Assembly: GCA_937983495.1 (NCBI GenBank)
Contig: CALKAA010000100.1
Coordinates: 1-13,281, forward strand
Direction of reading: 5' to 3'
From: an uncultured Gemmobacter sp.
GTDB taxonomy: Bacteria > Pseudomonadota > Alphaproteobacteria > Rhodobacterales > Rhodobacteraceae
Length of the DNA stretch: 13,281 nt
The position numbers and the translations under genes are program-made. Below the pieces are notes generated by a model. That model made no database searches. It saw only the letters and a list, made by a program, of their open reading frames with translations, and was not told the DNA's origin. Below are positions 5,727 through 12,350 of the stretch, one piece after another (positions within the stretch are counted from its first letter, which is position 1; each line of letters starts with the position of its first letter).

Positions 5727-7777
5727 CCCCCGCCCCCCAGACCCAAGATGCCGTCGAAGAGGCGCTGGTGATCTTTACCCCCTCGGGCAAGCGTGGCCGT
5801 TTCGCGCTTGGCACGCCGGTCTTGCAGGCGGCGCGGGCGCTTGGTGTCGATCTCGATTCCGTCTGCGGCGGGCGCGGCATCTGCTCCAAATGCCAGATCA
5901 CACCGGGATATGGTGAATTTCCCAAATTCGGCATTCATGTCGATGACGAGGCGCTGACCGAATGGAACGCGGTGGAGGAGCGCTACAAATCCAAGCGTGG
6001 CATGATCGACGGCCGCCGCTTGGGCTGTCAGGCCAAGGTGATGGGCGATGTGGTCATTGACGTGCCGCCTGAAAGCCAGGTGCATAAGCAAGTCATCCGC
6101 AAATCCGCCACCGAGCGCGAGATCGCGATGGACCCGGCCACCCGCGCCTTGTTCATCGAGGTGGCCGAGCCGGATATGCACGAACCGACTGGTGATTTTG
6201 AACGCGTGAAGCGCGCGCTGGCCGATCAATGGGGCGTGGGCGAGGTGACCGCCGATCTGTCGATCTTGCGCCGCTTGCAACCCGTGCTGCGCAAGGGCGA
6301 ATGGAAGATCACCGTGGCGCTGCACAAGGGCAACCACGACCAGGCCGCGCGGATTCTGGACATCTGGCCGGGCTTCCATGAGGGCGGGATGTATGGTCTT
6401 GCCATCGACCTTGGCTCCACCACCATTGCGGCGCATCTGTGCGACCTGCGCGATGGCAAGGTGCTGGCCTCCAGCGGGTTGATGAACCCGCAGATCCGCT
6501 TTGGCGAAGACCTGATGAGCCGGGTGTCTTATGCGATGATGAACCCCGGCGGCGACGTGGAGATGACCCGCGCCGTGCGCGAGGCCATCGACGCGCTGGC
6601 CGCCAGCATCGCGCAGGAAGCGGGGATCGAACAAGCCGCGATCTATGAGATCGTCTTTGTCTGCAACCCGGTGATGCACCACCTGCTCTTGGGCATTGAC
6701 CCGGTGGAATTGGGCCAGGCCCCCTTTGCCTTGGCCACCAGTGGCAGCATGGCCCTGCCCGCCCGTGATCTGAACCTGACCCATGTCAGCCCCGCCGCGC
6801 AGGTCTATGTGCTGCCCTGTATCGCGGGCCATGTCGGGGCCGATGCCGCCGCCGTGGCGCTGTCGGAGGAGCCGGGCAAATCCGAGGAGATGGTGCTGAT
6901 CGTCGATGTCGGCACCAATGCCGAGATTTTGCTGGGCAACAAGACCCGTGTGCTGGCCTGCTCCAGCCCCACCGGCCCAGCCTTCGAGGGCGCACAGATC
7001 AGCGCAGGTCAACGCGCCGCCCCCGGTGCCATTGAGCGGGTGGAGATCGACCCCATCAGCAAGGAACCGCGCTTCCGGGTGATCGGGTCTGACCTGTGGT
7101 CGGATGATCCGGGCTTTGCCGAAGCCATCAAGGGCTCTGGCATCACCGGCATCTGCGGCTCTGGCATCATCGAGGCCGTCGCCGAGATGCGCATGGCCGG
7201 CCTTCTCGATCCGTCAGGCCTGATCGGATCGGCCGATCAGACCGGCACCGCGCGCTGTCAGGCGGAGGGCCGCACCCATGCCTATCTGCTGCATGACGGC
7301 AGCGAGAATGGTGGTCCGGTGATCCGGGTGACTCAAGGCGACATCCGCGCGATCCAACTTGCGAAATCGGCGCTTTATGCCGGGGCGCGGCTGTTGATGG
7401 ATGAAATGGGCGTTGAGACGGTGGACCGCGTGACTTTGGCCGGGGCCTTTGGGGCCCATATCAGCCCGAAACACGCCATGGTTCTGGGCATGATCCCCGA
7501 CGCGCCGCTGGAGAAGGTGACAAGCGCAGGCAATGCCGCTGGCACGGGCGCGCGCATCGCCCTGCTGAACCGCGCCGCGCGCGATGCGATCGAGGCCACG
7601 GTGCATGAGATCCACAAGATCGAAACTGCAATCGAGCCGCGCTTTCAGGAGCATTTCGTGAACGCGAATGCCATTCCGCACGCCACGGATGCCTTCCCGC
7701 ATCTGTCAGGCGTGGTGACGCTGCCCGAGGCCAATTACAACCTCAACAGCGGCGAGGGCCGCCGCCGCCGCCGCTGA
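5723..7777 (+). CDS. RamA/RACE-like corrinoid activation protein (ferredoxin + ASKHA ATPase, DUF4445)
   Basis: A 684-residue protein expected to reduce inactive Co(II) corrinoid back to Co(I) at the cost of ATP, so restarting methyl transfer. An N-terminal plant-type [2Fe-2S] domain shows CGGRGICSKC with C48, C54, C57 and a fourth Cys C102. A linker (about 115-220) leads to an ASKHA ATPase core: GLAIDLGSTT (225-234), VDVGTNAEIL (394-403), GICGSGI (476-482) and AGAFGAHI (573-580). The size is typical of the family. The C-terminus ends in GEGRRRRR, a basic tail recalling the RGG-like end of the pterin methyltransferase upstream. ATG 5723 overlaps the cupin stop by 4 bases. In Roseobacter-group bacteria a protein of this family stands in for the reactivation domain of MetH; I infer the same here. 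Alternatives are activation of other corrinoid methyltransferases (methylamine, glycine betaine or methoxyaromatic type). Confidence 0.9.
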   Translation: MTPAPQTQDAVEEALVIFTPSGKRGRFALGTPVLQAARALGVDLDSVCGGRGICSKCQITPGYGEFPKFGIHVDDEALTEWNAVEERYKSKRGMIDGRRLGCQAKVMGDVVIDVPPESQVHKQVIRKSATEREIAMDPATRALFIEVAEPDMHEPTGDFERVKRALADQWGVGEVTADLSILRRLQPVLRKGEWKITVALHKGNHDQAARILDIWPGFHEGGMYGLAIDLGSTTIAAHLCDLRDGKVLASSGLMNPQIRFGEDLMSRVSYAMMNPGGDVEMTRAVREAIDALAASIAQEAGIEQAAIYEIVFVCNPVMHHLLLGIDPVELGQAPFALATSGSMALPARDLNLTHVSPAAQVYVLPCIAGHVGADAAAVALSEEPGKSEEMVLIVDVGTNAEILLGNKTRVLACSSPTGPAFEGAQISAGQRAAPGAIERVEIDPISKEPRFRVIGSDLWSDDPGFAEAIKGSGITGICGSGIIEAVAEMRMAGLLDPSGLIGSADQTGTARCQAEGRTHAYLLHDGSENGGPVIRVTQGDIRAIQLAKSALYAGARLLMDEMGVETVDRVTLAGAFGAHISPKHAMVLGMIPDAPLEKVTSAGNAAGTGARIALLNRAARDAIEATVHEIHKIETAIEPRFQEHFVNANAIPHATDAFPHLSGVVTLPEANYNLNSGEGRRRRR

Positions 7778-7805
7778 ACGATCACGGCACTTCACAGGCG
7801 CGTGT

Positions 7806-7828
7806 GCCGGGCAATCCATCCGCCCGGC
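7806..7828 (+). terminator. Possible hairpin terminator after the RamA-like gene
   Basis: GCCGGGC (7806-7812) pairs exactly with GCCCGGC (7822-7828) around a 9-base loop, 29 bases after the stop. No T-run follows, so it may be a weak or factor-assisted end, or a 3' stabilising structure. Confidence 0.4.
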
Positions 7829-7888
7829 CCCGCCGTATCCCTTGCAATCCAGTCGGGAACGGCCTGACGGATCATAGGGAGAACCACC

Positions 7889-8431
7889 ATGAAAGCCTTT
7901 GCACTCGCCACCGCTTTCGCGCTGAGCACCACCGCTGCCTTTGCGGCCAACCCCGAAGTCGGCGGTGCCCCGATGTTGGAAGACAAGAACATCGTCGAGA
8001 ATGCCGTGAACTCCAAGGATCATACCACCCTCGTGGCCGCCGTGCAGGCCGCCGGTCTGGTGGAAACCCTGTCCGGCCAAGGCCCCTTCACGGTCTTTGC
8101 CCCCACCAATGCCGCCTTTGAGGCCCTGCCGGCAGGCACCGTGGAAGGTCTGCTGAAACCCGAAGCCAAGGATCAACTGACCAAGATCCTGACGTGCCAT
8201 GTGGTGCCCGCCGCAGCAATGGCCGCAGATGTCAGCAAGATGATCGCAGACGGGTCAGGCATGGCCAAGATTGCAACGGTCGGCGGCTGCGAGTTCACTG
8301 CCATGCTGGATGGCGACAAGGTGCAGATCAAGGACGGCCAGGATCGCGTGGCGACCGTGACCATCGCCGATGTGAAGCAATCGAACGGCGTGATCCATGT
8401 GATCGACTCCGTGCTGCTGCCGGCCCAGTAA
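7889..8431 (+). CDS. Secreted fasciclin (FAS1) domain protein
   Basis: A 180-residue exported protein. Residues 1-19 form a signal peptide (MKAFALATAFALSTTAAFA), with cleavage likely at AFA/A or one residue on. The remainder is a single FAS1 domain: the H1 motif is FTVFAPTNAAF (67-77), and the H2-like end is GVIHVIDSVLLP (167-178). Two Cys, C103 and C134, could form a disulphide in the periplasm. FAS1 domains mediate adhesion or protein contact; the partner is not readable. The start is supported by AGGGAG (7876-7881). It stands alone, about 110 bases after the RamA-like gene, with a hairpin on either side, and is probably a separate transcription unit. Confidence 0.92.
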   Translation: MKAFALATAFALSTTAAFAANPEVGGAPMLEDKNIVENAVNSKDHTTLVAAVQAAGLVETLSGQGPFTVFAPTNAAFEALPAGTVEGLLKPEAKDQLTKILTCHVVPAAAMAADVSKMIADGSGMAKIATVGGCEFTAMLDGDKVQIKDGQDRVATVTIADVKQSNGVIHVIDSVLLPAQ

Positions 8432-8453
8432 GCCCCGGAGCACACGCAGATTT

Positions 8454-8486
8454 CCGGGCCGTGGTGCTTGACCCCGGCCCGGCTTT
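8454..8486 (+). terminator. Possible terminator after the fasciclin gene
   Basis: CCGGGCC (8454-8460) pairs with GGCCCGG (8476-8482) around a 15-base loop, followed by CTTT. The short T-run and long loop make it a moderate candidate. Confidence 0.45.
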
Positions 8487-8505
8487 CCCCTAAATCACCC
8501 CATAT

Positions 8506-8579
8506 GCGGGTGTAGCTCAATGGTAGAGCCGCAGCTTCCCAAGCTGATGACGAGGGTTCGATTCCCTTCACCCGCTCCA
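8506..8579 (+). tRNA. tRNA-Gly (anticodon CCC)
   Basis: A complete 74-base cloverleaf with encoded CCA. The acceptor stem GCGGGTG/CACCCGC and D stem GCTC/GAGC are perfect, the T arm is GAGGG-TTCGATT-CCCTT, and the anticodon CCC is at 8538-8540 in the loop TTCCCAA. The discriminator base is T, as expected for bacterial tRNA-Gly. It reads GGG. The top pair of the anticodon stem (G at 8531, A at 8547) is a mismatch. The tRNA lies between the fasciclin gene and the opposite-strand CHAP gene. Confidence 0.96.
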
Positions 8580-8603
8580 TCCCTCTTCCCAAAGCTAGGC
8601 ATT

Positions 8604-8634
8604 GCGCAGATTTCTCTGCGTCAGGCAGCCTTTT
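8604..8634 (+). terminator. Weak hairpin after the tRNA
   Basis: CGCAGA (8605-8610) pairs with TCTGCG (8615-8620) around TTTC. TTTT follows only 10 bases later (8631-8634), so it is a poor intrinsic terminator but the best candidate for the tRNA transcript. Confidence 0.3.
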
Positions 8635-8640
8635 CACATG

Positions 8641-8663
8641 AAAAAACCGGCGCAAGCGCCGGT
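8641..8663 (-). terminator. Intrinsic terminator of the CHAP gene
   Basis: Read on the minus strand, ACCGGCG pairs with CGCCGGT around CTTG and is followed by TTTTTT. It lies about 25 bases after the CHAP gene stop and is a textbook terminator for that gene. Confidence 0.9.
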
Positions 8664-8688
8664 AAATTTGGTTCAGACGATCCGAGGG

Positions 8689-9300
8689 TCAGTTCGAGAT
8701 GAACCCATGCACTGGATTCACACGGCCCAGGCTGCCATCGGCGTTGACGACACGCACCTGCGACCAATCATTGGCCTCCGACACGTCGATCACGGTTTGA
8801 TCGAGCGTCACCTTGTTGCGCACCCAATTGGCGTGATCAATCTGGATGCGGCGCGAATCCAGAATGTTGGAGACCACGGCCACATGTCCCATGGGCATCT
8901 TGCGGCTGGAGGCAAAATTCATCACAGCCCCGACCTGTGGCAGACGCGAGCGATTGTAGAGACCAGCCGCCTTGCCCCACCAGGTGCCCGCATTCCCTTT
9001 CAACTGGATGCCTGACGCTTCACGCGCGAAGGGCACACACCAGATACGCCCCTTCACCGGCTTGAGCATGGATGCGCGTTTGACAGAGGCTTTCAATGCC
9101 GCCCGCGCGGCTTCGGCCTCTGCCTGTGCCTTGGCCAGGGCTTTCTTCTCCGCACGGGTCATCTTACGCACAGGCTGTGCGGCGCTCACGTCACTGGCCG
9201 AGGCGGAAACATGCACCGGATTGACCGGCTCACGGGTTTCCGCCGAGGCGGGAAGCGCCATGCCAGCGATGAGGAGGAAAGCGAGAAGGCGTGTCGTCAT
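8689..9300 (-). CDS. Secreted CHAP-domain protein, putative cell-wall amidase/peptidase
   Basis: A 203-residue protein with signal peptide MTTRLLAFLLIAGMALPASA (1-20). A low-complexity, Ala/Lys-rich and probably helical stretch (about 45-75) links it to a CHAP (NlpC/P60-like) domain from about residue 83 to the end. WCVPFARE contains the likely catalytic C88, GHVAVVS the catalytic H139, and IDHANW (154-159) the likely third polar residue. CHAP enzymes cleave peptidoglycan peptides or amide bonds; the exact bond is unknown. The start is supported by AAGG on the minus strand about 8 bases upstream. It is a single-gene unit: a terminator at 8641-8663, and a divergent upstream region shared with the RidA-family gene. 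The family is common as short secreted proteins in Rhodobacteraceae. Confidence 0.87.
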   Translation of the reverse strand: MTTRLLAFLLIAGMALPASAETREPVNPVHVSASASDVSAAQPVRKMTRAEKKALAKAQAEAEAARAALKASVKRASMLKPVKGRIWCVPFAREASGIQLKGNAGTWWGKAAGLYNRSRLPQVGAVMNFASSRKMPMGHVAVVSNILDSRRIQIDHANWVRNKVTLDQTVIDVSEANDWSQVRVVNADGSLGRVNPVHGFISN

Positions 9301-9330
9301 GGGCGAACCTTGCGGCGTGTGAGGCTTTGG

Positions 9331-9388
9331 GGCGGCGCTTGCGGCGGCGCGGTTAATTCAGCGTTCACCGCTTCGCACAAGCGCCGCC
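9331..9388. repeat. Inverted repeat with 11-bp arms
   Basis: GGCGGCGCTTG (9331-9341) is the exact reverse complement of CAAGCGCCGCC (9378-9388), with 36 bases between. It lies in the leader or promoter region of the CHAP gene. It may form a long stem in RNA of either strand; function unknown. Confidence 0.5.
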
Positions 9389-9401
9389 AAGCAGGCAACC
9401 C

Positions 9402-9448
9402 TCTGTGCAGATGCCGCGCAGGGTCTGTGCATGATCCCGCGCATCGGG
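9402..9448 (+). repeat. Imperfect direct repeat, about 22-25 bp
   Basis: Two adjacent segments begin with TCTGTGCA (9402 and 9424) and continue with similar ATG/CCGCGCA/GGG blocks with small gaps. This may be a tandem duplication or paired protein-binding sites. Confidence 0.4.
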
Positions 9449-9510
9449 CCATAGAGGGCGGCAAGAGCCCGCCGCTTATTGCCGAGACGCAAATTTCGCA
9501 CTTGCCAAGC

Positions 9511-9528
9511 GCTCACAGCGTTGTGAGC
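9511..9528. promoter_or_regulatory. Operator-like palindrome upstream of the RidA gene
   Basis: GCTCACA (9511-9517) and TGTGAGC (9522-9528) are perfect inverted arms around GCGT. A possible -35 (TTGTGA, 9521-9526) overlaps the right arm, with a weak -10 (ACGATA, 9544-9549) after 17 bases. Such overlap is typical of a repressor site, but the regulator is unknown. Confidence 0.4.
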
Positions 9529-9595
9529 TCGCGCGATTCTTTCACGATACCTTTTCATTGCGCCGCGGAACCGCTAGGCCAATCGGGCAAATATC

Positions 9596-9601
9596 AGGAG
9601 G
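9596..9601 (+). promoter_or_regulatory. Strong ribosome binding site of the RidA gene
   Basis: AGGAGG, a full anti-16S match, ends 5 bases before ATG 9607. It fixes this start against the longer open frame that runs upstream to about 9211. Confidence 0.8.
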
Positions 9602-9606
9602 TTCCC

Positions 9607-9960
9607 ATGAACAGCGATATCACACGCATCGGCACTGGTGCCCGCATGAGCGAGGCCGTCTGCTATAATGGCATCGTCTGGCTGGCCGGTCAGGTTGGCA
9701 ATCCCGGCGAGAGTGTCGCCGACCAAACCCGCACCTGCCTTGCCGAGGTGGACCGCATTCTGGCAGAGGCCGGCACGGATAAAACCCGTATCCTCTCGAC
9801 CCAGATCTGGCTGGCCGACATGGCCGGTTTTGCCGAAATGAACGCGGTCTGGGATGCATGGGTACCGCAAGGTCACACCCCCGCCCGCGCGACGGGTGAG
9901 GCCAAACTGGCGGCACCGGCCTATCTCGTGGAAATCATTGTGACCGCCGCCTTGAAGTAA
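9607..9960 (+). CDS. RidA-family (YjgF/YER057c/UK114) enamine/imine deaminase
   Basis: A 117-residue protein of the RidA superfamily, trimeric enzymes that hydrolyse reactive enamine/imine intermediates from PLP-dependent enzymes such as threonine dehydratase. GIVWLAGQV (22-30) matches the family N-terminal signature, and TPARATGEAKLA (91-102) carries the conserved substrate-binding Arg (R94) of the usual PARSxVxVxxLP motif. LVEIIVTAAL closes the fold. Divergence in the second motif (ATGEAKLA) places it outside the archetypal RidA subgroup, so the substrate could differ. The start is set by AGGAGG at 9596-9601. Upstream lies an operator-like palindrome; downstream two hairpins separate it from the convergent pgi gene. 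Confidence 0.9.
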   Translation: MNSDITRIGTGARMSEAVCYNGIVWLAGQVGNPGESVADQTRTCLAEVDRILAEAGTDKTRILSTQIWLADMAGFAEMNAVWDAWVPQGHTPARATGEAKLAAPAYLVEIIVTAALK

Positions 9961-9966
9961 GGTGCC

Positions 9967-9987
9967 CGAATTTTCTGCGAAAATTCG
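9967..9987. repeat. AT-rich perfect hairpin (9-bp stem) after the RidA gene
   Basis: CGAATTTTC (9967-9975) and GAAAATTCG (9979-9987) pair exactly around TGC, 7 bases after the RidA stop. Unusually AT-rich for this genome. With the next hairpin it probably forms a two-way transcription end for the convergent RidA and pgi genes. Confidence 0.65.
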
Positions 9988-9989
9988 AA

Positions 9990-10013
9990 ACCGGGGGCTT
10001 TGCAGCCCCCGGT
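9990..10013. terminator. GC-rich perfect hairpin (10-bp stem) between convergent genes
   Basis: ACCGGGGGCT (9990-9999) pairs exactly with AGCCCCCGGT (10004-10013) around TTGC. There is no T-run on the + side; on the - side TT and then the AT-rich hairpin follow, so it may serve pgi better than the RidA gene. Confidence 0.6.
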
Positions 10014-10018
10014 CCCTC

Positions 10019-10043
10019 GCAGGATATTTGTGCCAAGATGAAG
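10019..10043 (+). other. Recurrent Rhodobacteraceae intergenic motif (GGATATTTG...AAGATGAAG)
   Basis: Immediately after the GC hairpin comes GCAGGATATTTG then TGCC then AAGATGAAG. From memory, a GC-rich hairpin followed by a (G)TATTTG...AAGATGAAG string recurs between genes in many Rhodobacteraceae genomes. No function is known to me; it ends next to the pgi stop codon. Confidence 0.4.
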
Positions 10044-10044
10044 A

Positions 10045-11649
10045 TCAGCCGCGCAGATATTCGACCAATTGCACGGTCGATCCATCCTTGCCGACAGGTT
10101 CCACCTTGCCTTCCAGGATGGGTTGCAAGGCCACCGCCAGCTCCTTGCCCAGTTCTACTCCCCACTGGTCATAGGAGTTGATCCCAAGGATCACACCTTC
10201 CACGAACACGCGATGCTCATAAAGCGCGATGATCTGCCCAAGGGTAAAAGGGGTCAGTTGCGGAATGGCCAGCGTGGTCGAAGGGCGATTGCCGGGGAAC
10301 ACCCGGTGGCGCGCCTGACGCTCGAGTTCGGCTCCGGTCAGGCCTTTTTTTGCCATGATGGCGCGGGCCTCCTCCAGCGAACGGCCCTGCATCAGCGCTT
10401 CGGATTGCGCAAGGCAATTCGCCACCAACAGAAGGTGCTGATGTGCCAGATCGGGCTCATGCCCCTTGCGGGCCAGAATGAACTCGCAGGGGATGACACG
10501 GGTGCCCTGATGGATCAATTGATAGAAGGCGTGCTGGCCATTGGTGCCGGGCTCGCCCCAAACCACTGGGCCGGAATGGTAGGGCAGATCGGCCCCGTCC
10601 ATGCTGACGCGCTTGCCATTCGATTCCATCTCAAGCTGTTGCAGATAGGCAGGAAGCCGTGCAAGCCGTTGATCATAGGGCAAAACGGCCCGCGTGGCAT
10701 GACCGCAGATCTGATTGTGCCAAATGCCGACCAAGGCCAGCAGCACGGGCAGGTTCTGTGCCAGCGGCGCTTGCCGGAAATGGGTGTCCATATCCGCCCC
10801 CCCGGCAAGGAAGGCGTCAAAATCGTCGGGTCCGATGGCCAGCATCAGCGCAAGCCCAATCGGCCCCCACATGGAGTAGCGGCCGCCGACCCAATCCTCG
10901 AACCCGAAAACACGTTCGGGATCAATGCCATAAGAGGCGGTCTTATCAGCCGCTGTTGACACGGCGGCGAATTGCGCCGCCGGATTTGTGACCTTGGCTG
11001 CCATCCAACGACGCGCAGTATCAGCATTGGTCATGGTCTCAATGGTTGTGAAGGTCTTGGAGGCGACGATCACCAGCGTGGTTTCCGGGTTCAGCCCTTT
11101 CAGCGTATCGGCGATATGGGCTCCATCGACATTCGAGACGAAGTGACACCGCGGCCCATCCGCAAACGGAGCCAGCGCCAGCGCGGCCATGGCAGGCCCA
11201 AGGTCCGAGCCGCCGATGCCGATATTCACCACATCGGTGATTGCCCCACCCTGACCTTGAAAGCGCCCTTCGCGCACGTCGCGGGCAAACTGGCTGGCGC
11301 GGGCATGGGTGGCTCGCACGGCGGGCATCACATCGCGGCCATCCAGCATGACCGGTGCCCCAAGGTTGCGCAGCGCGGTATGGAGAACAGCCCGCCCCTC
11401 GGTTTCATTGACCTTGTCACCGGCAAACATTCGATCCCGATAGGCCGGAACACCGGCCTGTTTTGCCAATTTCAACAACAAATCAAGCGCTTGTGTGTCG
11501 ATCTGGGTTTTCGAGAAATCGAACAGCATATCACCCAGGCGGGCCGAAAAACGCTCTGCCCGCTCTGGATCATTGGCAAAAAGACCCTGAATGGTTGTGC
11601 CTTCATGGGTGGCGCGGTGCTGAAGAAGCGCATCGAAACGGCTGGACAT
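10045..11649 (-). CDS. pgi: Glucose-6-phosphate isomerase
   Basis: A 534-residue cytoplasmic enzyme interconverting glucose 6-phosphate and fructose 6-phosphate. Both family signatures are present: VGGRYSMWGPIGLA (254-267) and GINSYDQWGVELGK (489-502). The sugar-phosphate binding segment is NIGIGGSDLGP (152-162). Catalytic residues match E. coli Pgi: E342 in MESNGK, H373 in GTNGQHAF and K502. The length is close to the usual 550. The ATG at 11649 (MSSRFDALL) is chosen; the frame extends to a TTG at 11691 that would overlap the end of pgl. It is the last gene of the zwf-pgl-pgi run, 29 bases after pgl, and carries carbon returning from fructose 6-phosphate into the Entner-Doudoroff route, or the reverse. 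Confidence 0.97.
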   Translation of the reverse strand: MSSRFDALLQHRATHEGTTIQGLFANDPERAERFSARLGDMLFDFSKTQIDTQALDLLLKLAKQAGVPAYRDRMFAGDKVNETEGRAVLHTALRNLGAPVMLDGRDVMPAVRATHARASQFARDVREGRFQGQGGAITDVVNIGIGGSDLGPAMAALALAPFADGPRCHFVSNVDGAHIADTLKGLNPETTLVIVASKTFTTIETMTNADTARRWMAAKVTNPAAQFAAVSTAADKTASYGIDPERVFGFEDWVGGRYSMWGPIGLALMLAIGPDDFDAFLAGGADMDTHFRQAPLAQNLPVLLALVGIWHNQICGHATRAVLPYDQRLARLPAYLQQLEMESNGKRVSMDGADLPYHSGPVVWGEPGTNGQHAFYQLIHQGTRVIPCEFILARKGHEPDLAHQHLLLVANCLAQSEALMQGRSLEEARAIMAKKGLTGAELERQARHRVFPGNRPSTTLAIPQLTPFTLGQIIALYEHRVFVEGVILGINSYDQWGVELGKELAVALQPILEGKVEPVGKDGSTVQLVEYLRG

Positions 11650-11678
11650 GGGGGTCTCCGGGGGATCTGGCAACAGGT

Positions 11679-12350
11679 TCAGGCGGCCCAATGGACCGTG
11701 GCATTCTTCAGGACGGCGGCAATGGGGGCTTGTTCTGCGGGCAGTGTCAAGGCGGCCTCCAAGGCCGCCCGTTTTTCGGCACCGGTGATCAGAACATGGA
11801 TATTCATTGCCCCGGCCAGATACGGTGCGGTCAACGTGATCCGGGGCTCACCGGCCGCTTCGGCCCGCATCGGCAGCAGGATCGGCGCGTCGGACGCCAA
11901 GCCTTCGGCAAGGCGGTCAGCGCCGGGAAACAGGCTCGCGGTGTGCATATCAGCCCCCATCCCCAGTAGCAAAACCGAGATCGGCAGATGCGGGCGCAGC
12001 CCTTCCGAGAGCATCGCCATCTCGGTCTCGGGCTGCTCCGCGGGGTGATAAAGAGGAACAAGATTGGCGCGCAACGCCTTGCCCCGCAACAGTCTTTCCC
12101 GCAACAGCCGAGTGTTGGAGCGCGGGCTGTCCTCGCTCACCCAGCGTTCGTCATTCAAAAAGACGCTGACATTCTGCCACTCCAGATCGACGCCCGAGAG
12201 CGTGTCGAAAATCGGCCCCGGCGTGGTGCCACCCGGCACGCAGAACGAGGCCCGGCCATCGCGCCGCAGGAAATCCGCCAACTCACCGGCAATCCGGTCA
12301 GCCAGTGACAGCATCAGCAATTCGCGGTCGGGATATTCGAGGAAATTCAT
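11679..12350 (-). CDS. pgl: 6-phosphogluconolactonase (DevB/SOL type)
   Basis: A 223-residue enzyme hydrolysing 6-phosphogluconolactone to 6-phosphogluconate. Motifs are PGGTTP (39-44), LNDERWV (65-71) and GMGADMHTASLFPG (130-143), with the likely catalytic H136. The family norm in the last motif is D-G-H; here it is D-M-H, a change I believe is common in related alphaproteobacteria. Its ATG overlaps the zwf stop in ATGA (12347-12350), so translation is coupled, and GGAG lies about 8 bases upstream inside zwf. The length is a little short compared with the usual 230-260. The product of Zwf is its substrate, which explains the order. Confidence 0.95.
   Translation of the reverse strand: MNFLEYPDRELLMLSLADRIAGELADFLRRDGRASFCVPGGTTPGPIFDTLSGVDLEWQNVSVFLNDERWVSEDSPRSNTRLLRERLLRGKALRANLVPLYHPAEQPETEMAMLSEGLRPHLPISVLLLGMGADMHTASLFPGADRLAEGLASDAPILLPMRAEAAGEPRITLTAPYLAGAMNIHVLITGAEKRAALEAALTLPAEQAPIAAVLKNATVHWAA

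Larger units (their letters stand above)
9301..9606. other. 306-base divergent intergenic region between CHAP and RidA genes
   Basis: No gene is supported here; an open frame runs through in the RidA frame but looks non-coding. The stretch holds an 11-bp inverted repeat (9331-9341/9378-9388), a direct repeat beginning TCTGTGCA (9402 and 9424), an 18-bp palindrome (9511-9528) and the RidA ribosome binding site. It presumably contains promoters for both flanking genes. Confidence 0.6.

Noticed and set aside
5678..7012. A 444-codon minus-strand open frame opposite the RamA-like gene
   Set aside because: It is an antisense shadow with biased His/Gly/Gln composition and no ribosome site or motif; the RamA-like frame has clear family motifs.
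8506..8579. tRNA 3' end as an integration site for a mobile element
   Set aside because: No integrase, no repeated tRNA end and no foreign-looking genes follow.
10069..12048. Two plus-strand frames (about 296 and 358 codons) opposite pgi and pgl
   Set aside because: They are shadows of strongly identified metabolic genes, without motifs of their own.
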